Assembly: GCF_020379485.1 (NCBI RefSeq)
Contig: NC_063436.1
Span: 29,696,423 to 29,760,422, forward strand
DNA from: Brassica napus
Taxonomy: Eukaryota; Streptophyta; Magnoliopsida; Brassicales; Brassicaceae
Direction: 5' to 3'
Length of the DNA: 64,000 nucleotides
The translations under genes and the position numbers were made by a program. Below are positions 9,750-21,123 of this stretch, piece by piece. The notes beneath the pieces are model-generated. The model did no database searches. It had not been told where the DNA came from and worked only from the letters and a program-made list of their open reading frames with translations. The first letter of the stretch is position 1; every line of letters begins with the position of its first letter.

Positions 9750-11696
9750 TTACCTCCCAATGATCTTATAGTATGCGTATAAACCAGACCCGAAGAAGCC
9801 AAAAAGCTGTCCAATCACATTCATCTGCATGAACAAACCAATCAATTTTTTTTTTTTTTAAAAACAGTACTGAGATGTAGCAAATGTAGACCGAAGATTT
9901 TAGGTCTAATAAAGTAAATGGGACGGTGAAGAATAATACGAGGTCGAATGGGAGTCCACCAAAGAGCAACCAGCCTAGTCCAACCGTGAAGACGTCCTGC
10001 AACGATGATGTTAATGCTCAAAGCTTCACATTTTTTTCTTTTTGTAAAAAAGATAAGTATAAAGTGAAACCGACCTTCATGTTGCCACAAATTGTCTGAG
10101 TGAGAGCCGAGTTGAGAGTGGTGTTAAGAAAAATGCTGTAGTTTAAGAAGAAAGCCAACACACACGAACATAATAACACAACCTGTGTGAGAAGTAAGAA
10201 GACAAGTATGAAAAGAGAGATCATTAGTCTCCTCAAGGAAAAAGTGGAAGAGTGGATTTACAATACCATGAAACCTGGAGAAAAGAGGTGAGGAAAGTTA
10301 ATAGTCCTCTCCAAGTCACCACAAACGTATGTCCATATCATCAATATAGGTCCGCATATAATTCCTATCCATTATATAAACTCACAAAATTCAAAGGAAG
10401 TAATTGGAGTTTAGATCATGTTTCTTTTTGCTATCTATCTGTTAAGATTACCATTGCACCACATAAGGCCAAAGCTATTCAAGCCACTTGATTTCCCTGG
10501 AGAAACCAGACATTAATTAGACTTTTGAGTAGGAGAACATTTATACAGAAAGTATGTAACTAGCGTACCAGTCCGGGAGATGGTTGCTAGATAAACTGCT
10601 GTTGTTATGTTGGCTAAGAAAACGACACCATATCCATAAAAATCAAACGACAAGTCCCTAGCTCCAGCGAAAAATGCGCCAAACAAAATAACGCCAACAC
10701 TGTCACACAAGAGTTTAGTTTGTGCATGTAAGAATCAATGAGCATGAGGAAACTATGATTCACCTTCCAATGATAGAGCGGGTGTATCTCTGACCAGTGA
10801 GCAAGTACTCAATCACCATAGTAAAAGCCACCGTGGTACGCCTAAGCGTGGTGTACATGGGAACATTAACCCCTCTCACAGACGCCATAGTGGCTAGCTT
10901 TTCAGTAGATAAAAACATTGATCCAAAATTTGTGATCAGTTACTATTTTATAGGATTCAAAACAACAGCAGATCATTGCCACAGTAAAAAAAAAAAAAAA
11001 CTAACCATGTAGAGAAGATAGGCAGCTGAGAGAGGAAGGGTGTGAAACAATGTCTTCAACGGCACAAAAGCTGAGACATTATTATCAGAATCAGCCGCAG
11101 TGAAAGAGATGATCTTTTTGCGCCTCAACGTGTATAGAAACAATGTAGAAGAAACCATCTGTGGAAACAAAAGTGTCAATCTTTTTTAGAGATGAAAAGA
11201 TGGGTCACTGCAAAAATACAAACTTTGAGTATAGTATACCTGAAAGAGAGTGATAACGTTAACACAGGGGAAGTGATAGGAAGAGAGAGCTGCTTTATTG
11301 AATAGCACAAGCATCACTGCCAATTAAACACCAACACACAACATACACATTGTAATGCCAATAACATATAAATCTCAAAGCATGAAACTTTAACATTGAT
11401 ATATCAGCTGGAATCTGAAAATGAACATTACTCCAACGATTACCTGCACAGGCCATGTAAGAGAGAGCAGCGTAAGCGCCACGTTTGGTCATGGCGGATC
11501 CTTTGAAAAGACGGTTGTCTTCTACTACACCTTTGCCGTCGAGATTATTCTCTCCGGCGAGAGGAGGATCGGAAACCGGAAGGACAGGATTCATCATGGT
11601 CGAGAGAGAGGTAGACTCTCTCCAACGGTCTCCGTCTTCCTCCGCGATCGTCGTCTCTGACTCACCGAGATGATTGATACTGAACGTAGAAGACAC
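9750..11696 (-). CDS. UGNT1: Golgi UDP-GlcNAc transporter UGNT1-like (nucleotide-sugar transporter family)
   Basis: Ten minus-strand exons: 11444..11696, 11240..11316, 11006..11158, 10764..10897, 10569..10699, 10452..10496, 10267..10364, 10075..10182, 9940..9996 and 9750..9824. They total 1131 nt (376 aa) with matching phases and GT-AG borders. The protein is a multi-span drug/metabolite-transporter-fold carrier with hydrophobic helices such as YMACAVMLVLFNKAAL, GVILFGAFFAGARDL and VVLLCSCVLAFFLNYSIF, and ends YAYYKIIGR. It matches the family of Arabidopsis At4g32272, characterised as UGNT1, which brings UDP-N-acetylglucosamine into the Golgi for N-glycans and sphingolipids. An alternative start at the internal MMNPVLPVSD would give a shorter N-terminus; I kept the upstream ATG because the frame is open and continuous. 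Confidence 0.88.
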
Positions 11697-12073
11697 GGGA
11701 CATTTGAGTAGACCAGCTCTATGTGTGTGTGTGCGAATGTCTTTTTGTAATTATTATTGTTATGAAAATTATTAAATTCCACTCGTTTCTCTCTATTTGT
11801 GGGTTAAGGCCCAATTAGAGAGATAATTTCCTTATATTAAACCCATTTTAGTTTATGGGCTAAGCCTTATTAGATCTCTATTTTTCGATTTTTATAGTAA
11901 CATCTAATCAATTTTCTAAATCCTAAAAGCTTTATTGTTTTATCAATAAATAAATAAAAAGACACTGTGCAGTCATTTTTTATTCTGTTCTTCTATAAGA
12001 TTTTTCAAACATTGAATTTTAATATAAACAAAAAAAAAATTACAAAAAAGAAAGACAATGTCTTCTTGCTATT
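11697..12073. other. UGNT1 5' UTR and promoter region
   Basis: AT-rich DNA upstream of the minus-strand start at 11696. No distinct promoter element stands out beyond AT-rich tracts. Confidence 0.4.
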
Positions 12074-12081
12074 ATTCTATG

Positions 12082-12338
12082 CAGAGGCGGCTTTGGACGA
12101 AAGCGAGAGAAATAGGTGCTTCCGGCCGTAATTAAATTATTAAATATACCGGCCACATATTGACAAAAATGATATCATATCTCAGATGGTAATGCTAAGT
12201 ATTTATATCAGGGAGGTGGGGAGTTCGTATAACCCTATTGACATTGTTTATAGTTTTTTGTTCTTATAAAGGGTGAATATAAATAGGCCAATTTTTTCAG
12301 ATTTGCTTCTAGCCCAATAATTATTAGGACCGGCTCTG
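12082..12338. mobile_element. Non-autonomous hAT-type element (copy B) with 8-bp target duplication
   Basis: 257 bp. The ends are CAGAGGCGGC and, on the opposite strand, CAGAGCCGGTCC. The element is flanked by a perfect 8-bp direct repeat, ATTCTATG, at 12074..12081 and 12339..12346. An 8-bp duplication with CAGRG-type ends is the hAT signature. No coding capacity. It shares its ends with copies A, C and D. Confidence 0.8.
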
Positions 12339-12473
12339 ATTCTATGTTTTATTTTTTGAGAAATAATTTCAAGTCTTAGGTATATTATACAAGTCTAAAA
12401 AATGTTTTTTTATTAGAAACATTATAGTTTTGGTGTCTATTTGTTCTTTCATAATTCGTTGTTATCCGGTAAA

Positions 12474-13340
12474 CAATGTTTTTAAACCCGATTCGGACAC
12501 TGAACCGGACGACTTACCTGGTTTCTCAGTCACTGGGTCGACCACGGGTGAACCGCATGTTAATAAATGAATTAGTTTTATTATATAATAATATATCAGC
12601 TATGTAAATAAAGATATAGAAACTAAAGTTTAATACTTTCTATTTTTTTTAAAGATAAATAATAGTTTGGATATGTATATATTTTATGTTTAAAAACATT
12701 TAGAAAATACCTAACTTTAGTTTTTATATTTTTATTTTCATTTGACATGCAAAATATCAAAAAATAGTTTAGACTTTTTTAAATTTTCTCTAACAAGTTA
12801 AGAGTTATGACATCTAAAAAAGATAAAAGACATAAAATTAATTAATATTTAAATGTCTAATGTGAATAATAAATTAAATTTCAAATACAAAATAAACCAA
12901 AAGTAAAAAATCACTGTAATAAATTATCAATAACGGAAATAAACTAACACCAAATCACATCAACTAATTTTGGTTCTCTCTACCATCGTTCTCTTTATTT
13001 TCTTCAGGTGGCATAGTGAAATCTTCATCAAAACCTAAAATCACAAATATAAAACTGAAAAGGGAAAAGGAAAAACTTAAAACTTTTTTTGTCGGCACCT
13101 AATTTCTTAATTGAAAATTTAGAATATAAAGCAAATCTAAAAACATAAATAAAAACTAAAAAAAAAAGTAAAAGTTATTTATTTGTTCAACCGGTGGTTC
13201 AACCGGTATCATGTTCCGGGTTTTACTGAGTTTTTGCGGGTTTCTAAATATTGAGTTTTTCACAAAACCCAAACCAAATTTTTTTGGGTCACCGGATTTA
13301 CCGGTTCAACCGCGGGTCCGGATCATGTTTCAAAATGCTA
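12474..13340. mobile_element. Non-autonomous hAT-like element with TSD CCGGTAAA
   Basis: 867 bp bounded by the 8-bp direct repeat CCGGTAAA (12466..12473 and 13341..13348). The terminal inverted repeats are long and imperfect: the left end reads CAATGTTTTTAAACCCGATT and continues with ACCGG-rich sequence; the right end on the opposite strand reads TAGCATTTTGAAACATGATC and continues likewise. Subterminal ACCGGTTCAACC-type motifs recur at both ends. The interior is AT-rich and non-coding, so it depends on a transposase from elsewhere. The superfamily call rests on the 8-bp duplication. Confidence 0.75.
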
Positions 13341-13492
13341 CCGGTAAATGAAAATAAAAGTCAGCTTATAAATGTGATTTGAGATATTTTTGATAAATTT
13401 AATTTTTATTTGGGAAGTTATATACTATAAAGGAAGTTTTGAATTATGATTTTGGAATAGTGCTATTTTTTGGTAATAAAGCAAAAATTAAA

Positions 13493-13604
13493 GGGCAATT
13501 CTCATAAATAAACCATTTTCAAGTTTTGGTCACAAAAATAGATCACAAGGAGGATAATGACCAAAATGTTTCATTTAATAGGTAAAATGACACTAATACC
13601 TTAG

Positions 13605-13635
<31 letters not shown>

Positions 13636-13948
13636 TGTTTTTATAGTTTTAAATTATATGTTTTCAAATTCGAACTTTTTCATAATTTTTTTTTTGAATT
13701 TTTTTTTTCCAAATTTTCTTTGTAATTCGAATATACTTTTTGAAACTATTTTTAAAATTTTTATTTTTAATATTTATTTTCTATTTTATAAAATTTTAAA
13801 TCTCAAACTCAAATCCCCACCCTTTAACTATAAACCCTATGGGTATAAATGTATATTTACCTTTTTAATGAAATATTTTGGTCATTTTGATTTCTAGAGT
13901 CTATATTTGTGATAGAAACTTTTTTAGTGCTATCCTAGGGTATTTCCC
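13493..13948. mobile_element. Mutator-type MITE with 9-bp target duplication AAAATTAAA
   Basis: 456 bp. A perfect 9-bp direct repeat, AAAATTAAA, flanks it (13484..13492 and 13949..13957). The ends are GGGCAATTCTC and, reversed, GGGAAATACCC. Long inverted arms of about 100 bp follow, including the shared AATGACCAAAATGTTTCATT / AATGACCAAAATATTTCATT. A 9-bp duplication with long inverted arms fits Mutator-like elements. An (AT)n run lies inside at 13605..13629. No transposase. Confidence 0.8.
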
Positions 13949-13957
13949 AAAATTAAA

Positions 13958-16900
13958 CCATAAATTTTTGGAAATTATTAAAATAGCATCATGAACCGGT
14001 AAATATCTTACTAGTTTAAATCAAGAAGTTTGAATAATGACTGAATGGGGAAAGTTTGTGGTACGATTCGTAAAGTAGTAGTTGAGGAGACATAGAAGAA
14101 ACATGATAAGACTTTGGTATCTACAAACTTGATGAAGACAAGAAGACATTAAGCCAAAGCTGTCCAAAACAGCACTCAAACTCGAGTTAAAAAGATGGAT
14201 TCATTCACTTCCCCTTTATCCTAACACTTGTTTGTCCCCCTCCCGCACTCAAACAAACAGTTTCTATCCTTTCTCGTTTCCTCCCACGTGCGTCCTTTAT
14301 TATCTCTCACCAGTAGTTTTCTTTTCTAGATCAGTTTCTTCAATGGATTAGGTTTCTTGTCGGTATATTATGTGACTATTATTGGATTCGGGCACATATC
14401 TATTTTCTTTATCCGTTTTGTACCTGCTACTGCTTAATTCACATCCGACCCTTACGTAAGGGGGTATGGTTTTATATCAATTTACAATAAGTAGAATGGT
14501 TTTATGTCATTTATATAACACGGTTTCAAGTTATTTAGTGTTGAGATTCAAACATGCTAAATATTTAAATATTCAAAACGTTAATCAAAACATATCTTGC
14601 TCGATTATATTAAGATGTTTGAGCCAAAATGTAATCATACTTGTTCAAGCTACTAAATACATGTAAAAACTCTGAAATTCAAAATAACCAAGCTAAAATA
14701 TTCAGAAATCCTATTACATGACAAGAATATTTATTTTCGAATAACAGCTTCGTCAAATCAAAATAGGTTATAACATGTTAATAACAGCCCAAAATTGCTT
14801 AACTTATTTCTCTTTATCTTAACATTTTTTACCAAAAAAAAACAGCCCAAAATCACTAGCTACTATCCAATTTTTGTCTATATTCCTTGCACAATTTGAT
14901 GTTGTTTCAGCTAAAACTCTCGATGGCTATAAGAATTTAACGCCGCAAGCATGAGCAAGTCTCCATTGTTTTGAGGTTTTGCTACCTTTTTAGTAACTAA
15001 AAATATTAATAATTTTTTTATAAAAAAAATCAGATCGATCCCACGAGCTAGACTATAAGTGTGAATGTGATTCCGACAAGAGTCATATGGTCCCTTCAAC
15101 TTTTAAAGCCCATAACTTCAGTGGTCGACCCGACACTACGGCACGAGTAGTCACGCACGACTTTCTTCACATTGATATTTTCCCCTCTACTCTCATCTGT
15201 TTGGTTGATCTAAAAACATGTAGAGACCAACCATAATGTCATATATTATATATGATATGGACTTCATAATCAAGTGTCACTTTCGTTATCTAGATTGATA
15301 TCGTGCGAACTATTTCTTAAAAGTCAAGTTTTTAATATTGTGTTAGGCACAAAATATATCTTTTTACCTACGTTTTTATTAAATTAAATCAAACATATGT
15401 CAACACCAAGCTTACAACTGAATTACTAGAGTAAAACAAATATAAGATAATTGAAAGAATTCCAAGACCATATTCTCTTCTAGACTTTATTTACTTTTTT
15501 CCTAGTCTTTGTGGTATTTTGTTTGATGCACCATATGGTCTAATTCAGTTTTTATACTCTTGCTAGTAAAAATCGGATGTCGGTTATTCAACAAGTCGTC
15601 TCCATCATATAAGGGAGGAGGTAACTAGAAAGGCCATGAGTTCTAGTCTGTCATGGTATTGAAGTATTGAACCATTGAATTTAGAAATTATAAGCTATCT
15701 CATCAATCCACAATAGTAATGGTTGCAAAAACGAAGCACTTGTGAAATAAATGTTTTACGAAAAAAGGAAAATGTTCCTTCCCAAAGAGGGCAGTGTACT
15801 CAAGCTCAGGATGGGCAGACAGTTAATAGCCTTTATTCATAAGTTGATCTGAACTCTTCCCCAAATATTTTACTGAAGTTGCGTAGTGAATCAAACAGAA
15901 GTGTGTAGTGATAGTTGTCTCTTGAAAGGTTAAGAATATTGTGACAAGCTCAAAAAAAAGAAGAAGTGGAGTTTGCAATTGGATACCATGATTCTTAACA
16001 GTCTAATAAAAACATTGAATGTAAACAAAAGTATGGGACGTTGTCCGTTCCAACATTAACCAAACTTGTCTATTACTAATATTCATGTTAGTTGGGTGTT
16101 GCATGTCTAAATTCGTTGAATCATGTGTCCCTTGAAGATGCATGCTCTTGTTTCTAGCTTAGAAGTATAAATATAAATACACTTATCATTTCTTTAGTTG
16201 TTTGGTTTGCTTATCTTAATAAGTACGCTAATTGGATATTGTGATAAATAAAAATTAGTGATGCAAACATGGAAAATCAGATAAAGTCAACCAAAAACAC
16301 TAAATCGTTTACAAATTTATATGAATAATGTTATTAATTAATAATTTATCTTAGAATAAAATGTATTTACAAAGTCCATGCATATATACTATCGATTATA
16401 GTTTTTCGAATTTATATGTATGCGAAGGTGTAATTTGCAATGAAATAAACAAGAGTTAACATCTAATGCATACAAAAGTTGAATAAGAAACAAGTAACTA
16501 TCATAAGATTGTATTTTTTATTCAAAAATCATAACAATTTAAATAAAATAATGTAGAAATATGTTAGCATCAAATGTTGGGATATTGGCCGACCTGAACT
16601 AAATTAATGTCGGAAGTCATTGCTTTTCTCCCAAAAGACAAAGGTCCTTGTTTCTCTTGTTTCATTAATAGTTGTAAATGCTTTTTCACGATTGCTAGTC
16701 TGTTTAGCAGCTTAAGTATCTTCACCCAAACCTATTTCGTTGAGGGAACGTTTTTACGTATTTTAATCATGCTGGCTATGAATTAGAATACGATATAACT
16801 CAGATTTTGAAGATGAGAGCGTTTTTTCAGTCAAATATATGATTATATGTTCTGTACTTCTAGTTGTGGGTCCAAGAAAATTTATATGAACTATATAGTT

Positions 16901-17237
16901 GAGGAGTCAAGGGAAACAAATTATTAGTATTCTAATATTTGATTGATTAGTTTAGTTTATATAGTATCGTGTTGCTTAAGATACATAAAGACACATCCAT
17001 GACGACATCTATATTTTTGTCTGACAAAATATATAATAACTTAAACCTATTAAACATGGATATTTACGATAAAGCCATGCACTCCTCCTTCATTTTTGTA
17101 CTCTTTCCTTTTACTATAAATAGGGAATACTCATGATCCTCTAATTAAGCAACCATCCATACAACCTTTTCCAGGAGGAGCCGGACAACAAACGAATATA
17201 CACTTTTAGTTTCATCAAAGACGAAGCTGCACTAGAA
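13958..17237. other. Long intergenic region and IAA29 promoter
   Basis: About 3.3 kb without a gene I can support. A CACGTG G-box core lies at about 14286 in a pyrimidine-rich stretch, far from the IAA29 start. The rest is AT-rich and looks single-copy. The proximal IAA29 promoter with a TATA box is at the right end. Confidence 0.5.
17114..17123 (+). promoter_or_regulatory. TATA box of IAA29
   Basis: CTATAAATAG about 115 bp upstream of the ATG at 17238. This leaves a leader of roughly 85 bases, a normal distance for a plant gene. Confidence 0.6.
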
Positions 17238-18386
17238 ATGGAGTTGGATCTTGATCTCTCTCTTTCACCTCATACTAATTCTTCAAACTTCGGGTTTTGC
17301 TTTGACCTCAACAAGCATTGCGCGACTGAGGGCGTTGTGTCATGTTTGAATACGAAACAAACGCGTTTTGATTCGATGTTTTGGTTGGAGAATATGGAAG
17401 AAGATTGTTATGTGCCAAAACCATGTTCGTTTTCTTTGAATGGCCAGCCAGACGAGGAGGATGAAGGTCCTTTGGAATCTGACTCTACGATCGTTGACGA
17501 GTGAGTAACAAACTATATATTTGACAATACTTTGGTTAAACTATATAAGTTAATTTAACGTTTTACCAAAAAACTATTATTAATTTTTCGAATATTCTGA
17601 TGCTTGTAACACTCATTCAAAAAAGAATTCTCATTAACATTTAAAATAATTTTGTATAGTGAGGAGGAAGATGGCGAAGTCGTGGGGTGGCCACCAATAA
17701 AGTCATGTATGACAAAGTATCATAATTACCGTCGTAGTCGTAATCACCCATATCACCATCATGGTAGGAGGATCAGCATACCTAATCCAACGGCTACAAT
17801 TATTGGACTTAGACCGTCATCGTCATCAACATCATCACCCAGATCATCAATGTATGTTAAGGTGAAGATGGATGGTGTGGCAATAGCTAGAAAAGTGGAC
17901 ATCAAGCTTTTCAACTCTTACGAGTCTCTCACTAAGTCCTTGATCACCATGTTTACTCAATGTGAGTACTAGTTTAAGTATTTAAAATGCATTAAAACGT
18001 ATACACTCTCCTAAACCTATAAACGAATGAAAGCATGACATATAGATATTGAATATAACTTTGTTTTTTCAGACCAAGATTGTGATAGAGAAGATACAAG
18101 TTACAAATTCACCTTCCAGGGGAAAGAGGGCGACTGGCTATTACCAGGGGATGTTCCATGGAAGTACGTTTACTTCTCTATATTTAATATTTCAAATTTT
18201 TACCTATTTTCATAAATATTATCATAGTTTTTAGGTGATGGACATTATTTTAATATTCGGATATGGGTGACTGGCATATTAATTTCTAGAATCTTGTTTT
18301 GGTTTTACAGGATCTTTGCTGAGTCTGTTCATCGAATATCAATAATTAGAGATTGCCCGTGTGCATATACACGGCTGTTGTTCTAA
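17238..18386 (+). CDS. IAA29: Aux/IAA auxin-response repressor IAA29-like
   Basis: Four exons (17238..17500, 17660..17961, 18073..18163, 18311..18386; 732 nt, 243 aa) with GT-AG introns. Aux/IAA proteins repress ARF transcription factors in the nucleus and are degraded through TIR1/AFB when auxin is present. Domain I is the degenerate LDLSLS near the N-terminus. Domain II is the degron VVGWPPIKS, near residues 94-102. Domain III/IV (PB1 fold) runs from MYVKVKMDGVAIARKVDIKL to DWLLPGDVPWKIFAESVHR. Only the Val of the usual GWPPV is changed to Ile. A His/Arg-rich linker lies between domains II and III. Arabidopsis IAA29 is a known PIF and shade target; I see a TATA box but no nearby perfect G-box. 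Identity is supported by position between UGNT1 and the glycosyltransferase-like gene. Confidence 0.92.
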
Positions 18387-19162
18387 AAATAACAGCAATT
18401 ATTATTTTGTAATTAAAATGTCTACCTTATCAGATTTTCACTCGATTTATCTTTCCTCTAGTATCACTCATTAAGAACATGCACGGAAGGGTAATGACAT
18501 TTCCTTTATAAGAATTCAGTGACTACTTAAGGATCAGTTTCGGCAAACTAAATAAGCTTTTAGATATTATTACATCAAATCCTTTGTTGCATTTGAAACT
18601 TAATATACTTGTTTACTTCAAAAACAAGAAAAAAAAAAAAAGAAAGAGAAACATAAACTGTGATGATGGTTGCAGAAACCATGGTATCAATTTTCGTGAC
18701 TGGTTTGGTATGGATAATGGGCATGCCACATTGCCACTTGATCTGGTAGTTTTGGATATCTGAAAGACTGAAACCATTTAACACTGATTTGAGGATGATC
18801 CAAAATTCACAAAATTTTGAACAAATCAAAAGAAAAACAAACAATCATGGATAAAAAAAAACAAAATGACATGAAAGATGAGAGCATTGTCATGATGCTT
18901 GTTAGATATAGTTCAACATGGTCTGGTCTCAACTTTTATCACAAATTGATGATATCTTAAGCATCATGACAATCTTATCATCCTAATGTCTTATTGACAT
19001 GTCTAGTATTTATACATTTTCTTAGTATTTACACTTTTAATGCATACTTATGTTGGATACTTTAATGTCCACTAAGTAGGTATGCCATCAAGGTGTGTAG
19101 TTTATTCGATAGTCACAATTGCTCGAGTTCTTTAAATTTATTTAACTAATAAGTAATAACAG
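18387..19162. other. 3' UTR and spacer with an inverted repeat
   Basis: AT-rich. A 15-bp perfect inverted repeat, ATTGTCATGATGCTT (18886..18900) and its complement (18959..18973), could form a stem with a 58-base loop. A short minus-strand open frame at 18575..18844 has no recognisable domain. Confidence 0.4.
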
Positions 19163-19328
19163 TGGCTCAGGAGCAGCAGTTGTGGCAGCAATATCAGCAA
19201 GAAGGGATGAGAGGCCAAGCTAGTTTGGCTATGATGGTCTGGCCCCAACTGCAATGCCTTATGGAATCCCACCGGTTAACGGGATGGGACTTCCACCGAT
19301 GGGGTATTATTACAACAACCCGTATTGA
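19163..19328 (+). pseudogene. 3'-terminal fragment of an AP180/ANTH clathrin-assembly protein gene
   Basis: After an AACAG acceptor-like end the frame reads AQEQQLWQQYQQEGMRGQ. A frame change then occurs near 19229-19235 and a second frame gives MPYGIPPVNGMGLPP and YYYNNPY before TGA 19326..19328. The Gln-rich stretch and Pro/Gly/Met/Tyr tail resemble the C-terminus of plant AP180-type clathrin coat assembly proteins. The syntenic Arabidopsis gene between IAA29 and the core-2 gene is At4g32285, of that family. The ANTH domain and almost all of the gene are missing. A 3' UTR-like stretch with AATAAAG (about 19480) survives. The family call is by position and composition. Confidence 0.55.
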
Positions 19329-20493
19329 TTTCATTTTTGTTCTTTTCTTACATAATTATATTTCGACCAGTATAGATGATACCTCATACTTCTTGTGTTA
19401 TAATCCGGTTTGTTCTTGTATTCTTTCTGGTCTTGGCTCTGCTTGAACCTGTGAAACTTTTACTCTCTCGAGTTTGGATCAATAAAGTCATTTAAACCCC
19501 TTTTTATTCTGGAACTTTATACATTTTGTAAAACATTGGATTCTTATACAACTCAGCCTGGTTAAGTTTACCCGTTTGAGCTGAGTTTGGGTGAAGCTAG
19601 TGATGGGTAAATATAGTTTTTGCTTTTGTTTGTTTTGATAATCTATTTTGTCAAGTTTTCAGTGTTTGTATGGCTTGCCTGATATACTCTTGTAATCAAA
19701 CAGACTATGGGCAGATTTCATGTTATCTTGTTTATCAGTTTTCCTGCCAAATAAATCACACTTTTTCCATGGTAAAACCAAGGATTGACATCACCATTTT
19801 AATAATATTCAAACATAATAATGCGGTTTTAACATAGATAACTTCATTACCACTTGCTCCATAAACAGAGGAAACTAATGATGAATATGAACTTGTCATT
19901 TTTATTGTATTCCTCCTGGGTTTCATTCTCTCACTGGTAAAATCTCTTGAAATCAAGATTAAAAATTAGGAAATTACTGAATCTCTATTTGTGGAAACTT
20001 TGGCACGTGCATATGTACTCAATTCTTTCTGTTACACTGGTGGATGATTGGGAGGTGAATGAAACATACTGATTCTGCTAGTTTAAGCGGTTCTTCAAGA
20101 AAATTGTAGTTCTAAATCATAGACTATGAACTTAAGTCCCCACATAAGATATTAGATTCTGTATGTTAAATACATAAAAAAAAATCATCAATAAAATCAT
20201 CAATATACAAATTTTTACAAACAATTTACATTCTTTAATTAGCTATCACGCGATTCAGGGCTTGTATGTGTTAGCTTTTTCGTGATTTTCCAGATAATGT
20301 TGCATTTTTTTCTTGAAAAGTAAAAGGAAGAAAGCATGGGGCAAGACGATGAATGTGTGTGTGTTCTTTAAGCGACAGCCAAACTCAAGTGTTGACTGTT
20401 TGACGAATCTAAGCCCCATCTTCCGCAAACTCAAGATCAAATTTCGGATTTTAAAGTTTAAACAACACGGTTTGTAATCAATTTTATTATATT
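19329..20493. other. Remnant 3' UTR and spacer
   Basis: Begins with the relic 3' UTR of the clathrin-assembly fragment, then AT-rich DNA. The short open frames show no domain. Confidence 0.4.
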
Positions 20494-20745
20494 ATTCCCT
20501 CCGTTTTTTAATATAAACTGTTTTAAAAAAAAATTATGTTTTAAATTATATGACGTTTTCGGTTTTTTATATAAAATTTATTAACATTTAATGTTATATG
20601 ACAAATAATAATATATTTTCTATTGGTTAATTTATAATTATATAAATAACTAATGATATTTTAATTTAGAAAATATAAAAAGTTAATAATTTATTAATCT
20701 ATGTACACAATTTTAAAACGATATATATTAAAAAATGAAGGGAAT
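20494..20745. mobile_element. Stowaway-like MITE
   Basis: About 252 bp, AT-rich. The inverted ends ATTCCCTCCGTTTTTTAATATA-like (left) and ATTCCCTTCATTTTTTAATATA-like (right, reversed) match at most positions. CCCTCCGTT ends and TA-rich flanks fit Stowaway (Tc1/mariner) MITEs. It lies downstream of the minus-strand glycosyltransferase-like gene. Confidence 0.65.
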
Positions 20746-21123
20746 ATTAATCATCATAATAGTACAATATTATACATTATCCATTTCATTTTCCTAGTTT
20801 CTCTGTCTACAGTAAAGATAACAAAAACAAGTCTAAACCAAAGTCAAAACACACTATGAAGATAAAGGAATATTAACAATAAGATAGTTTGTGTACATCA
20901 TAATATCGCTACTAGATTTTCTGACATCAAATAAAAGGTTGAATTGTGTTCGATTGCAAATTTATGAGGTTGAGATTCGAGCAATTTTTACGTCCAACTC
21001 AGCTTCAAACAAGATAATGATAGACTGGGCTTTTTCCCAGCTACCCTTTTAATTACATTTATTTTCTCCAACTTTAAAACAAAAACTAAACCTAAATTTA
21101 CAACAATGCCATCAGTGAACCAT
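20746..21123. other. 3' flank of the glycosyltransferase-like gene
   Basis: AT-rich DNA; the part next to 21124 is probably its 3' UTR. No other structure seen. Confidence 0.4.

Noticed and set aside
14284..14291. CACGTG G-box considered as an IAA29 light-response element
   Set aside because: Nearly 3 kb from the IAA29 start, so assignment is unsupported.
14466..14666. 66-codon open frame in the long spacer
   Set aside because: AT-rich, no homology recognised, no splice or promoter context.
18575..18844. 89-codon minus-strand open frame
   Set aside because: Hydrophobic low-complexity segments only; no family match recalled.
18886..18973. 15-bp inverted repeat with a 58-base loop, considered as a microRNA precursor or an LTR edge
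   Set aside because: Stem too short for a plant microRNA precursor, and no matching LTR partner found.
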